Shown in pieces: positions 25,569-34,300 of a stretch of 64,000 bases of DNA. Every line of letters starts with the position of its first letter. Positions within the stretch are counted from its first letter, which is position 1. The translations under genes and the position numbers were made by a program. Below the pieces are notes generated by a model. That model was not told the origin of the DNA. It saw only the letters and a list, made by a program, of their open reading frames with translations, and made no database searches. This DNA is from Candidatus Thermochlorobacteriaceae bacterium (GTDB taxonomy: Bacteria; Bacteroidota; Chlorobiia; Chlorobiales; Thermochlorobacteraceae), in the NCBI GenBank assembly GCA_029263855.1, contig JAJUFC010000017.1:1-64000 (forward strand), in the 5' to 3' direction.

Positions 25569-28097
25569 CTACTTTTCTTCTACGGTCTCGTCCGTTTCCT
25601 TTTCGGATTCGGTTACATCGGAGAAAACAAGGCTATCGGTTTTCTTGCTGTATTTGATTTTGATGGACGAGCCTTCCTTGAACTTGCCTTTGAGAATTTC
25701 TTCTGCCATTGGGTCTTCGACATACTTTTGCAGAGCGCGACGAAGCGGGCGCGCGCCGAATTGTTGGTCGTAGCCTTTGTTCGCCAAAAACTCTTTTGCG
25801 GATTTGGTAATCTCAATCGTGATGCCCATTTCGCGAATGCGCTTGAAGAGTTTTTCGGCGGAGATGTCGATGATGCGGAAGATGTGTTCTTTTTCAAGTT
25901 GATGAAAGACGATGACATCGTCGATGCGGTTCAAAAATTCGGGATTGAACACGCGCTTCAAAGCGTCTTCGACGGTGGATTTCATATTCTCGTATTTGCC
26001 CTTTTCGGACGGTTGCGAGAAGCCCATTCCCATTCCCATATTTTTGATGTCGCGCGCGCCGATGTTGGATGTCATAATGATGATGGTGTTTCGGAAATCC
26101 ACGCGGCGACCAAGCCCGTCGGTGAGAATGCCGTCGTCCAAGACTTGAAGCAAGATGTTGAAGACGTCGGGGTGCGCTTTTTCGATTTCATCGAGCAAGA
26201 CGACGGAATACGGCTTGCGGCGCACTTTCTCCGTGAGCTGTCCGCCTTCTTCGTAACCGACATAGCCGGGCGGCGCGCCCACCAAACGCGAGACGGTGAA
26301 TTTTTCCATATACTCGCTCATATCAATGCGCACCAATGCGTCTTCGGTGTCAAAGAGGTAGCGCGTGAGCGCTTTGGCGAGTTCGGTTTTGCCTACGCCC
26401 GTCGGACCGAGAAAGATGAACGAGCCAATCGGACGGTTCGGGTCTTTAAGCCCCGCGCGCGTGCGCTGAATGGACTTGGCGATGCGCTCAATGGCTTCAT
26501 CTTGTCCAATCACCTGACCTTTGAGCACGTCGTGCAGTTTCAAGAGTTTTTCCGATTCGGATTGCGCGACTTTGACAACGGGAATGCCCGTCATCATCGC
26601 GACGACGGAAGCGACGTTTTCTTCATTGACGTCGAAGATTTTCTCGGCGGTTGATTTTTCCCACTCTTGTTTAGCGCGTTCTAATGAATCAATCAATCGT
26701 TTTTCTTGGTCGCGCAGTCGTGCGGCTTCTTCAAAGTTTTGAGACTTGACGACTTGATTTTTCAGCCCTTTGATATCCTCGATTTTCTGTTCGAGTTCAA
26801 GGATTTCTTTCGGCACGTGAATGTTAGAGAGGTGAACGCGCGCGCCGGCTTCGTCCATTACGTCAATGGCTTTGTCGGGCAAGTGTCTATCGGTGATGTA
26901 TCGGTCGGAGAGTTTAACGGCGGCTTCGATTGATTCTTTGCTATAACGCACGTTGTGGTGAGATTCATATTTCTCTTTGATGTTGTTGAGAATCGCGATG
27001 GTGTCTTCGACCGTCGTGGGTTCGACCATAATTTTTTGGAATCGTCGGTCGAGTGCGCCGTCTTTTTCGATGTATTGTCGATACTCGTCGAGCGTGGTTG
27101 CGCCGATGCATTGAAGTTCGCCGCGTGCGAGTGCGGGCTTGAAGATGTTGGACGCATCGAGCGAGCCTGACGCGCCGCCCGCGCCGACAATCGTGTGCAG
27201 CTCGTCGATAAAGAGAATGACGTCTTTTGATTTTTCGAGTTCGTTCATGACGGCTTTCATGCGTTCTTCGAACTGCCCGCGATACTTCGTTCCTGCCACG
27301 AGAGCGGCAAGGTCGAGGGCAACGACGCGCTTATCGTAGAGCACGCGCGAAACTTTGCGCTGAACAATGCGGAGCGCGAGTCCTTCTGCAATCGCCGTTT
27401 TGCCGACACCCGGCTCTCCGATGAGCACAGGATTATTTTTCTTTCTGCGCGACAGGACTTGCGCCACGCGCTCGATTTCTTTTTCGCGCCCGATAATGGG
27501 GTCGAGCTTATCCTCGAGCGCCAATTTGGTGAGGTCTCGACCAAAATTGTCGAGCACCGGCGTTTTTGTCTTTTCCATCTTTCGTCCCTCGTATTGTTGT
27601 TGATATTGTCCGCTTCCGCCTTGCGACGAACTTGCGGCGGCGGTTACGGGGCTTCCCGTTTTGCCGCTCATAATGTTGTCCAGTTCTTCGCGAACCGTTT
27701 CATAACGCACTCCGAACTGCGACATAATTTGCGCGGCAATGTTTTCTTCGTCTTTCATCAGCGAGAGAAGCAAATGCTCCGTGCCGATGATGTCGGATTT
27801 GCAGATTTTCGCTTCCAAATACGTAATCTTCAACACCTTTTCGGCTTGCTTCGTCAAAGGCACATTGCCCAACGTGAGCGTTCCGCCTGTTGAGCGCACT
27901 GTGTCTTCGACCGCGCGTTTGAGTTTGTAGAGGTCGCACCCCAAATTTTTCAAAATGCGAACCGCAATACCTTCGCCTTCTCTGATAATGCCCAAGAGCA
28001 AATGTTCTGTGCCGATGTAATCGTGTCCAAGCCGCAGGGCTTCTTCACGGCTGTATCGTATCACATCTTGAACTCTGTTGGAAAAATTTCCTTCCAT
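25569..28097 (-). CDS. clpC: ATP-dependent Clp protease ATP-binding subunit ClpC
   Basis: An 842-residue class I Hsp100 unfoldase that feeds substrates to ClpP. It has two Clp-N repeats (residues about 1-145, with [17 protein letters not shown] and [17 protein letters not shown]), a first AAA domain with Walker A GEPGVGKT (227-234) and IDELH, a middle UVR segment ([19 protein letters not shown]), and a second AAA domain with GPTGVGKT and [12 protein letters not shown]. The UVR motif and overall length separate ClpC from ClpA and ClpB. No clpP or mcsA/B lies next to it. The upstream spacer (28098-28290) is AT-rich and should hold its promoter. Confidence 0.93.
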   Translation of the reverse strand: MEGNFSNRVQDVIRYSREEALRLGHDYIGTEHLLLGIIREGEGIAVRILKNLGCDLYKLKRAVEDTVRSTGGTLTLGNVPLTKQAEKVLKITYLEAKICKSDIIGTEHLLLSLMKDEENIAAQIMSQFGVRYETVREELDNIMSGKTGSPVTAAASSSQGGSGQYQQQYEGRKMEKTKTPVLDNFGRDLTKLALEDKLDPIIGREKEIERVAQVLSRRKKNNPVLIGEPGVGKTAIAEGLALRIVQRKVSRVLYDKRVVALDLAALVAGTKYRGQFEERMKAVMNELEKSKDVILFIDELHTIVGAGGASGSLDASNIFKPALARGELQCIGATTLDEYRQYIEKDGALDRRFQKIMVEPTTVEDTIAILNNIKEKYESHHNVRYSKESIEAAVKLSDRYITDRHLPDKAIDVMDEAGARVHLSNIHVPKEILELEQKIEDIKGLKNQVVKSQNFEEAARLRDQEKRLIDSLERAKQEWEKSTAEKIFDVNEENVASVVAMMTGIPVVKVAQSESEKLLKLHDVLKGQVIGQDEAIERIAKSIQRTRAGLKDPNRPIGSFIFLGPTGVGKTELAKALTRYLFDTEDALVRIDMSEYMEKFTVSRLVGAPPGYVGYEEGGQLTEKVRRKPYSVVLLDEIEKAHPDVFNILLQVLDDGILTDGLGRRVDFRNTIIIMTSNIGARDIKNMGMGMGFSQPSEKGKYENMKSTVEDALKRVFNPEFLNRIDDVIVFHQLEKEHIFRIIDISAEKLFKRIREMGITIEITKSAKEFLANKGYDQQFGARPLRRALQKYVEDPMAEEILKGKFKEGSSIKIKYSKKTDSLVFSDVTESEKETDETVEEK

Positions 28098-28290
28098 ATT
28101 CGTGTGGTCGTGTTGTTCTAAATCGGAATTTGAAATTTCGGCGATAACGATGCGTGCTTTTCAGAAATCTGTTCTCAAAATTTCACAGCACAGAACTTCT
28201 TCGCTTTATCTCAATGTATTGAAATTGTTCATATTTGATAATAGCAGTATTTAATCGCTTTTGCAAAGGCATCACTGCTATCTCTTTGAA

Positions 28291-28472
28291 TTAGGCTTTC
28301 GGCATCACAATCCACAAAATCACATAGACGATGATTCCGGGGAACGCCGCGCTGAAAATTGAAACGAGAACATATAACACGCGCACGAGCGTTGGGTCCC
28401 AGCCAAGCCACTCGGGATTCCGCCGCATACGCCGCCGAGAATCGCGTTGCGAGAACGTCTAAGATGAGCCAT
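28291..28472 (-). pseudogene. PspC-domain protein gene broken by a one-base frameshift
   Basis: Read on the minus strand from ATG 28472 the frame gives MAHLRRSRNAILGGVCGGI. The family sequence then continues one frame over as EWLGWDPTLVRVLYVLVSIF, ending AFPGIIVYVILWIVMPKA and TAA at 28291. The switch falls at about 28413-28418, where one base appears missing (total 182 nt, two more than a multiple of three). Intact, it would be a 60-residue PspC-type inner-membrane protein linked to envelope stress. It could be a true pseudogene or a sequencing error. Its start overlaps the end of the BadF-type kinase gene by 14 bases, so it belonged to that operon. Confidence 0.8.
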
Positions 28473-29283
28473 TCGAGTATTGAATGTTGATGTTGAGATG
28501 ATTTAGTTTTTCTTTTAGCCGCACGACGTATTGGGTTTCATGCTCCAAGAGTCCGCCAGTTAGGCAGAGCGGCAAGTCGCACCCAATGCGCTGACGAAGC
28601 GTTTGAATATACCGCACAACAAGCACTGTTTGATGCTCGATGATTTCATTTGCAATCGTTGAGCCTTTTTTCGCACACTCAAATACAGCGGGCGCAAGGT
28701 GTTGCAGTTCAAACTGCTCTCGATAAATTTTCCGAACGGCATCTTCTTTTGTTCGAAAAAACTTTTTCATCGCTGTTTCAAAAATTGTGTCGCTCGAGAA
28801 TCCGTCAAGCAACTCGAGGTAATTTCGCACGGCTTCTTGTCCAATCGCGTAGCCGCTTCCGACATCGCCAATCGCTCTGCCATATCCGCCGATTTTAATT
28901 TTTTTAAGCCCTGCTTTCGCCACAAAAATTGAACCTGTTCCGAGAATTGCCATCATACCGTCGCCATTGTGAAAATGAAGGTCAAAGGCTAAATCAACAT
29001 CGCTCATCACACTTGCCTTTTTTCCAACAAGAGATTTTACAAGATGTGATTTATCCTTTTTTGAAATCAATCCTGCCAATCCAATTTTTACCCTTTCGGC
29101 AGGAAAGCGTTGAACTGCGCTTGAAATTGTGCGGAGAATTTTTTCGCGCTCGCCCGTTTGCATATTGAAATTGCCTTTGTATTTGGCTTTAAGTTTCAAT
29201 CCTGATTCAGTTTGCACAAACGCTTTGAGCGAAGAGCCGCCGCCGTCTAAAATCAAAACTTTACTTTTCTTGTTGGACTTCAC
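28459..29283 (-). CDS. BadF/BadG-type ATPase, N-acetylglucosamine kinase-like
   Basis: A 274-residue ASKHA-fold protein. The phosphate-1 motif is VLILDGGGSSLKAFVQT, the adenosine side shows MMAILGTGSIFVAK, and GGYGRAIGDVGSGYAIGQEA is the family's signature found in N-acetylglucosamine kinase and 2-hydroxyacyl-CoA dehydratase activators. The lack of a cysteine pair for an iron-sulfur cluster points to the sugar-kinase branch. It may recycle amino sugars from cell wall or glycans. It overlaps the upstream unknown gene by 4 bases and the PspC gene by 14. Confidence 0.75.
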   Translation of the reverse strand: MKSNKKSKVLILDGGGSSLKAFVQTESGLKLKAKYKGNFNMQTGEREKILRTISSAVQRFPAERVKIGLAGLISKKDKSHLVKSLVGKKASVMSDVDLAFDLHFHNGDGMMAILGTGSIFVAKAGLKKIKIGGYGRAIGDVGSGYAIGQEAVRNYLELLDGFSSDTIFETAMKKFFRTKEDAVRKIYREQFELQHLAPAVFECAKKGSTIANEIIEHQTVLVVRYIQTLRQRIGCDLPLCLTGGLLEHETQYVVRLKEKLNHLNINIQYSNGSS

Positions 29284-29855
29284 GACTTCATAAATTCTTT
29301 AAATCGTTCACAGGCAACGAGCGTGCTTGTTCCGTTGAGCACTTTCGGCACTTCTTCCAAAAGTTCAGGCATGTCGGGAAGATTGTCGCGAAGCGCGTTG
29401 AGCAGACGCACCGCCTTGATGTTCGGATTTGGTTTCAAGTGCGATTCGGCGGGCAGGTTCGGCGCGGCAAGACATTTGGGAATCGCCTCGTAGAGTTCGG
29501 GAAATTCAATCGTGTTATTGACGATTGCGCCCAAGAGTTTTTCCAAACGCGAGAGCCGCGTCAGTTCCTTATCATTTGCAGTCAGTTCATCGAGTTTATC
29601 GTAGGCTTCGCGATGATGTTCATATAAGTATGCTTTGGCTTCTCGCAAATTTGAAACAAACTTTGGCACATCGTTCTCATCGAGCGGCTCGAACGTGAAG
29701 GCGTAATCATCATAAATAATCAAGTTGCCGAATTGGAGTGTTACCGTCTTAATCGCTTTTTTTCCGCAGTCTTTTTCTTTGAGCAGTCCGGGAAAGGCTT
29801 TGGCGAATCGGACTTTTTCTTCGGAGGCTCTCCACTTTTGTTCGGCGTAAGTCAT
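29280..29855 (-). CDS. Conserved-looking protein of unknown function
   Basis: A 191-residue soluble, mostly helical protein with no signal peptide or membrane segment and no domain that I recognise. It contains VTLQFGNLIIYDDYAFTFEP early and two leucine/proline-rich near-repeats late (FPELYEAIPKCL and MPELLEEVPKVL), which suggests an internal duplication of about 45 residues. Its stop overlaps the kinase start by 4 bases, so both are translated together. It starts 82 bases from the divergent exported-protein gene at 29938. Confidence 0.6.
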   Translation of the reverse strand: MTYAEQKWRASEEKVRFAKAFPGLLKEKDCGKKAIKTVTLQFGNLIIYDDYAFTFEPLDENDVPKFVSNLREAKAYLYEHHREAYDKLDELTANDKELTRLSRLEKLLGAIVNNTIEFPELYEAIPKCLAAPNLPAESHLKPNPNIKAVRLLNALRDNLPDMPELLEEVPKVLNGTSTLVACERFKEFMKS

Positions 29856-29937
29856 TATTTTGCGATGGATTGTTTTGCAATGTTTAGCAGGCGACGGCTG
29901 TTTTTTAGTGTATTGTTTAAGTGTAACACATCAAATT

Positions 29938-31203
29938 ATGAAAACGATTCTCATTAACCTTGTGCTACTTGCGATGAGCGCGTCGGCGTTTGCACAAAAA
30001 GTTTTAGTTCCAATGGATAAATCGCAGAGCGACCACCTGAAAGCCTACGGCGTGGCGTATTGGTGCTTAGAGCGCGCGATGTCGGTCGAGTGGCTTCTCA
30101 ACTATCGTGGCGGCTCGTTTATGATGGACGCGCTTCCCGCGCTCAAAGACGAACTGACCGTGCGCGGCGTGACTTACGAAGAAATTTCAAACGGCAAAGC
30201 CGAGCAAATTCTCTCGCAAATTCGTAGCGAAGAATCCAATATGGACGCGATGCGATTGGAGAAAGCCCCGAAAATCGTCGTCTACGTGCCGCCCACCAAC
30301 CTCCCTTGGGACGATGCCGTTACGCTTGTCCTCTCTTACGCCGAAATTCCTTACGACAAACTTTGGGACGAGGAAGTGCTCAAAGGCAAACTCAAAGATT
30401 ACGATTGGCTTCACGTTCACCACGAAGATTTCACAGGGCAGTATGGAAAGTTTTTCGCGCAGTTCCGAAACGCGCCTTGGTATATCAAGCAAGTGCGCGA
30501 CGCGGAGCAACTTGCCCGAAAATTGGGCTACGCCAAAGTGAGCGAACAAAAAAAAGCCGTTGCCCGAAAAATTCGCGACTTCGTGGGCGAGGGCGGATTT
30601 ATGTTCGCGATGTGCTCCGCGCCCGATAGTTACGACATCGCGCTCGCCGCCGAAGGCATTGATATTGTGCCCAAAGAACTTGACGGCGACGGCACTACGC
30701 CCGACGCGCAAGCAAAACTCGACTTCTCCAAAACCTTCGCCTTCGAAAACTTCACCGTCAATTTCAATCCCTACGAGTATTCGAAATCCAACATCGACAT
30801 CAACCCCATGATGACGGGCAGCTCGTCGGGTCAGGAAAACGATTACTTCACGCTCTTTGAGTTCAGCGCGAAATACGACCCCGTGCCATCGATGCTCACG
30901 CAAAATCACACGTCCATCGTCAAAGGGTTTTATGGACAAACCACCTCGTTCCGCAAAAGCCTCATCAAGCCAAGCGTTGTGATTATGGGCGAGAAGAAAA
31001 ACAGCGAAGAAGTGCGATACCTGCACGGCAATTACGGACGCGGTCAATTTTGCTTTTATGGCGGACACGACCCCGAAGATTATCAACATCACGTCGGCGA
31101 CCCGCCTACCGACCTTAAACTTCATAAAAACTCCTCTGGCTATCGTTTGATTCTGAACAATGTGCTCTTCCCCGCTGCGCAAAAGAAAAAGCAAAAAACA
31201 TAG
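29938..31203 (+). CDS. Exported conserved protein (family often mislabelled asparagine synthetase B)
   Basis: A 421-residue protein with a clear signal peptide (MKTILINLVLLAMSASAFAQ). The mature start KVLVPMDKSQSDHLKAYGVA then YWCLERAMSVEWLLNYRGGS matches a periplasmic family of Bacteroidota and Chlorobiota that databases often call asparagine synthetase B. It has neither the N-terminal Cys2 nor the ATP-pyrophosphatase motif of that enzyme, so I reject that function. The fold may be class I glutamine-amidotransferase-like (FMFAMCSAPDSYDIALA; FCFYGGHDPEDYQHHVGDP). ATG 29938 is chosen over an in-frame start at 29860 because the signal peptide begins there. Five bases separate it from the CobW-type gene. 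Confidence 0.65.
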   Translation: MKTILINLVLLAMSASAFAQKVLVPMDKSQSDHLKAYGVAYWCLERAMSVEWLLNYRGGSFMMDALPALKDELTVRGVTYEEISNGKAEQILSQIRSEESNMDAMRLEKAPKIVVYVPPTNLPWDDAVTLVLSYAEIPYDKLWDEEVLKGKLKDYDWLHVHHEDFTGQYGKFFAQFRNAPWYIKQVRDAEQLARKLGYAKVSEQKKAVARKIRDFVGEGGFMFAMCSAPDSYDIALAAEGIDIVPKELDGDGTTPDAQAKLDFSKTFAFENFTVNFNPYEYSKSNIDINPMMTGSSSGQENDYFTLFEFSAKYDPVPSMLTQNHTSIVKGFYGQTTSFRKSLIKPSVVIMGEKKNSEEVRYLHGNYGRGQFCFYGGHDPEDYQHHVGDPPTDLKLHKNSSGYRLILNNVLFPAAQKKKQKT

Positions 31204-31208
31204 TTGCT

Positions 31209-32159
31209 ATGATGCCCATTCCAATCAACATTCTCACAGGCTTTCTTGGTAGCGGCAAAACCTTGCTTCTCAAAGATTTGCTCAAAGAAATGAGCGGCAA
31301 AAAGAAAATCGCCGTGCTGATGAACGAAATCGGCGAAATTTCTATCGATGCCAAATTGCTTGAAGGCTTTTCAACCAAAGTCTTTGAACTGAACGATGGC
31401 TGTATCTGCTGTTCGGTTAATGAAGATTTTGTAACGGTTTTAGATGAGGTTGCCACGAAAGCCTCGCCTGACCTTATCGTCATTGAGACGACAGGCGTTG
31501 CCAATCCGATGAACATCATTTATTCCATCATCAATCCGATTTTCGTTATCGATGCCGTTATCACCACGATTGACGCGAAAAATTTTTTGAAGATGAAAGA
31601 TGAACTTGATGTCGCCGAAGAGCAGCTCGATGCCGCCGACGTGATTGTGATTACCAAAGACGACATTGCTACAACAAGTGAACTTACTCGCGTTGAAGAT
31701 TATGTTCGCGCGCATCGCCCAAATGCGATGGTCTTTTTCCGCCACGCGATCGATTTATCGCTTCTTTTCGGCGTAGCGTATCCGCGCACGCTTAATTTAG
31801 ATTTAGCACCATTTCATTCAGCCGATAGCGGCGGGAATGAACATCATCATCATTTTGAGCATGAAGGTGTCGAGGTGCTCCGCTTCACAAGCAATGATGT
31901 TTTCGAACTCACGCTACTTCAATCGGCATTGGAATCGCTTCCGAAAAGTGTATGGCGGCTCAAAGGCGTTATCCACCTCGAGGGGCAGGCAAACGCCCTG
32001 ATTTTGAACTTTGCTTACGGGCGATATACGCTCGAAGATTACAGCAGCAAGAGCGATTATCGTTGCGATTTAATTTTCATTGGCAAACAGATTCGCTCGA
32101 TTCAAAACGAACTCGTGGCGCATCTCAAAACAGCAAACACCTTTTCGGAAGATTCTTAA
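31209..32159 (+). CDS. CobW/YjiA-type G3E GTPase, putative metallochaperone
   Basis: A 316-residue G3E-family GTPase. The P-loop is NILTGFLGSGKTLLL (residues 7-21), the metal-binding CxCC motif is NDGCICCSVNEDF, Walker B is LIVIETTGVANP and the base-specificity site is VIVITKDD (a TKxD-type). A histidine-rich loop GNEHHHHFEHEG near residue 217 separates the GTPase from the CobW C-terminal domain. Relatives hand Zn, Co or Fe to target enzymes. It is tightly linked to the exported protein upstream and to lpxB downstream. The cognate metal and client are unknown. Confidence 0.85.
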   Translation: MMPIPINILTGFLGSGKTLLLKDLLKEMSGKKKIAVLMNEIGEISIDAKLLEGFSTKVFELNDGCICCSVNEDFVTVLDEVATKASPDLIVIETTGVANPMNIIYSIINPIFVIDAVITTIDAKNFLKMKDELDVAEEQLDAADVIVITKDDIATTSELTRVEDYVRAHRPNAMVFFRHAIDLSLLFGVAYPRTLNLDLAPFHSADSGGNEHHHHFEHEGVEVLRFTSNDVFELTLLQSALESLPKSVWRLKGVIHLEGQANALILNFAYGRYTLEDYSSKSDYRCDLIFIGKQIRSIQNELVAHLKTANTFSEDS

Positions 32160-32175
32160 ACCATTCCCAAATCAA

Positions 32176-33321
32176 GTGTCTAAAAAACTCTTCGTGTTGG
32201 CGGGCGAAGCGTCGGGCGATTTACACGGCGCGGGCGTTTTGCAGTCGCTCAAACAACTTGAACCGTCGCTTGATGTATTCGGCATTGGGGGCAAGCATAT
32301 TCAGGCGGTCGGAGCGCGTCTGCTTTATTCGGTCGAGCAAATCAACTTCATGGGCTTTGTTGAAATCGCTAAGCATTATCGCTTTCTGCGGCGCGTGTTG
32401 GAGACGGTCAAGTCGGCGATTCGTCGCGAGAAGCCCGATGTCGCGCTCTTGATTGATTATCCCGGAATGAATTTGATTCTCGCTGAATTTTTGAAAGCGC
32501 AAGGCGTGCCCGTCGTTTATTATGTCGCTCCGCAAGTTTGGGCGTGGAAAGAAGGGCGCGTGAAAAAAATGCGCGAAACCATTGATAAACTTTGCGTCGT
32601 CTTTGAGTTCGAGGTTGACTATTTCAAACGGCATGGAATCGTGGCGAAATTCGTCGGACATCCGATTTTGGAAGAACTCGCCGACCTTTCGCTTGCGCCC
32701 AAATCGCGCTTTCTCAATCAGCATCATTTGCCTGTAACGCAACGCTTTTTAGGATTGCTTCCGGGCAGTCGCAAGCAAGAGATTGAGCGCATTTTTCCTG
32801 AAATGCTTTCGGCAAGCGAAGTTTTAGCGCAACGCTACGAGTTAAAATTCTTGTTAGGCATTGCACCGACGATTCCCGAACATTTTTACGACAAGTTCCT
32901 TTCTCGCACTTCCATTAAGCCGATTCGCGTCAGTTCTTACGAGACGATGCAGTATAGCGACCTTGCCTTTGTAACCAGCGGCACTGCCACGCTCGAAAGC
33001 CTTTGCTTTGGGTTGCCGATGATTGTTTGTTACAAAACTTCCCCGCTCAACTATTTGATTGGCAAGCGGCTTGTGAAGATTCAAAAAATTGCCTTAGCCA
33101 ACATCATTGCCGAAGGGCTTTACGGAACGGCGAAATTAGTCCCCGAACTTTTGCAAAGTGATTTGAACGCCGTGAACCTTGTTAAATATGCGGCGATGTT
33201 TTTAGAAGATGTTGCTTATCGGAATGAAGTTTCAGAGAAATTGAGACGGGCGAAAGAGAAATTGGGACGGCTCAATCCGTCAGAAGAAGTGGCGCGGGAA
33301 ATTGCGGATTGCCTTTCGTGA
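32176..33321 (+). CDS. lpxB: Lipid-A-disaccharide synthase
   Basis: A 381-residue GT19 enzyme that joins UDP-diacylglucosamine to lipid X, making the lipid A disaccharide at the inner membrane. The start KKLFVLAGEASGDLHGAGVL is diagnostic, with VYYVAPQVWAWKEGRVKKM and GLLPGSRKQEIERI as further signatures, and FVTSGTATLESLCFGLPM at the donor site. GTG 32176 is chosen because it precedes the family start directly and gives E. coli LpxB length (382); the open frame reaches back to 32080 inside the GTPase gene. Its stop is three bases from that of the convergent rodZ. Confidence 0.92.
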   Translation: MSKKLFVLAGEASGDLHGAGVLQSLKQLEPSLDVFGIGGKHIQAVGARLLYSVEQINFMGFVEIAKHYRFLRRVLETVKSAIRREKPDVALLIDYPGMNLILAEFLKAQGVPVVYYVAPQVWAWKEGRVKKMRETIDKLCVVFEFEVDYFKRHGIVAKFVGHPILEELADLSLAPKSRFLNQHHLPVTQRFLGLLPGSRKQEIERIFPEMLSASEVLAQRYELKFLLGIAPTIPEHFYDKFLSRTSIKPIRVSSYETMQYSDLAFVTSGTATLESLCFGLPMIVCYKTSPLNYLIGKRLVKIQKIALANIIAEGLYGTAKLVPELLQSDLNAVNLVKYAAMFLEDVAYRNEVSEKLRRAKEKLGRLNPSEEVAREIADCLS

Positions 33322-33324
33322 AGG

Positions 33325-34206
33325 TTAATCTTTGGGCGGCATCAGTTTGAAGCCCGATATTGCGCCCGACCGACGCGGCAGTGTAACGGGTTTTCCGTTG
33401 AGCCACAATTCCGCCGTTTCTAATTTTCCGACGGTAAGCGTGAAGAGACTATCGGCGTTGAACTTTGCAACTGCCGACGGCGTCAGCAACATTTCTTTTG
33501 CATTGCTTTTATCGCTGGCGACGCTAATCCAACACGTGTCCGTTTTTGAGCGCACGATGAGCGTGTGCTTCTTGTCGGATTTCGCCGAAGTTTCCGCGTT
33601 TTCAATCACGGGCTTACGTTGAATTTCTACCGTTGCCGACGCATTTTCGTTCATCTCGCTCTCCCCGACTTCCACAGATGAATCAAGCGTTTTCGTTATG
33701 ACTTGTTGCTCTGAAACGGAACGGGCTTGGTCTTGAGAAATTCTTTCCGTTTGTTTGACGAGATACCACACAACGAGGAGCGTTGCAATCAATGCGCCTA
33801 CTAAACTTGCATAGATAAGCCGCTTTTTGTGACTTTGTTCGGGCTGAGGAATTTCCAAATCAATCGGCATTGAAGGAGACGCAACACTATAAGATGCAAC
33901 GCTCACAGGTTCAGGTGTTGCTGGCTGGTGAATTGGCTTTTTTTCTTCGACTTTTTCTTCTTTGGTGATTTCACTTGTTGGCGTTTCTGTTTGCTCTTCA
34001 AAGTCGGATTGATTGAGTTTCACGCCGACGGTTTCAGCGTATTTGTGAAGCATCGCCTTGATGTAAGGCATGGGTTGAAACGATGTGTCTCCGCTTTCAA
34101 TGCGGGCAAGGATTTCGAGGCGGATGTTCGTTTTGTAGCTGATGTCTTGGAGGGTGATATTTTTCTCTTCGCGCGCACGCACGAGGCGTTCAATGAGCTT
34201 TTCCAT
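33325..34206 (-). CDS. rodZ: RodZ-like helix-turn-helix membrane protein
   Basis: A 293-residue protein with the RodZ layout. A cytoplasmic Cro/C1-type HTH covers residues 1-80 (LVRAREEKNITLQDISYKTN then IRLEILARIESGD), followed by an acidic/proline-rich linker, one membrane helix (LIYASLVGALIATLLVVWYL, near 145) and a periplasmic DUF4115-like beta domain (TCWISVASDKSNAKEMLLT). RodZ links MreB to the cell-wall elongation machinery. ATG 34206 (MEKLIERLVRAREEKN) is preferred to upstream starts. Located 94 bases downstream of thrA on the same strand. Confidence 0.8.
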   Translation of the reverse strand: MEKLIERLVRAREEKNITLQDISYKTNIRLEILARIESGDTSFQPMPYIKAMLHKYAETVGVKLNQSDFEEQTETPTSEITKEEKVEEKKPIHQPATPEPVSVASYSVASPSMPIDLEIPQPEQSHKKRLIYASLVGALIATLLVVWYLVKQTERISQDQARSVSEQQVITKTLDSSVEVGESEMNENASATVEIQRKPVIENAETSAKSDKKHTLIVRSKTDTCWISVASDKSNAKEMLLTPSAVAKFNADSLFTLTVGKLETAELWLNGKPVTLPRRSGAISGFKLMPPKD

Positions 34207-34300
34207 GTTTCGCTGGCTTTGTTTGGAACAACATTGATACGCGGAATGTAACACAAATTTTCAAAAAATGTTCCAACATTCACCTTAATTTTGAGCAGTG

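Noticed and set aside
25728-26654. Long plus-strand ORF (308 codons) opposite clpC
   Set aside because: It is fully antisense to the conserved second half of clpC and shows no family signal.
30187-31194. Long minus-strand ORF (335 codons) opposite the exported protein gene
   Set aside because: It lies antisense to a gene with signal peptide and good composition. Its own translation is His/Phe/Val-rich without motifs; it is a shadow of the codon bias.
29938-31203. Label asparagine synthetase B
   Set aside because: No N-terminal catalytic Cys, no ATP-pyrophosphatase SGGxDS motif, and a signal peptide. The name is an inherited misannotation for this family.
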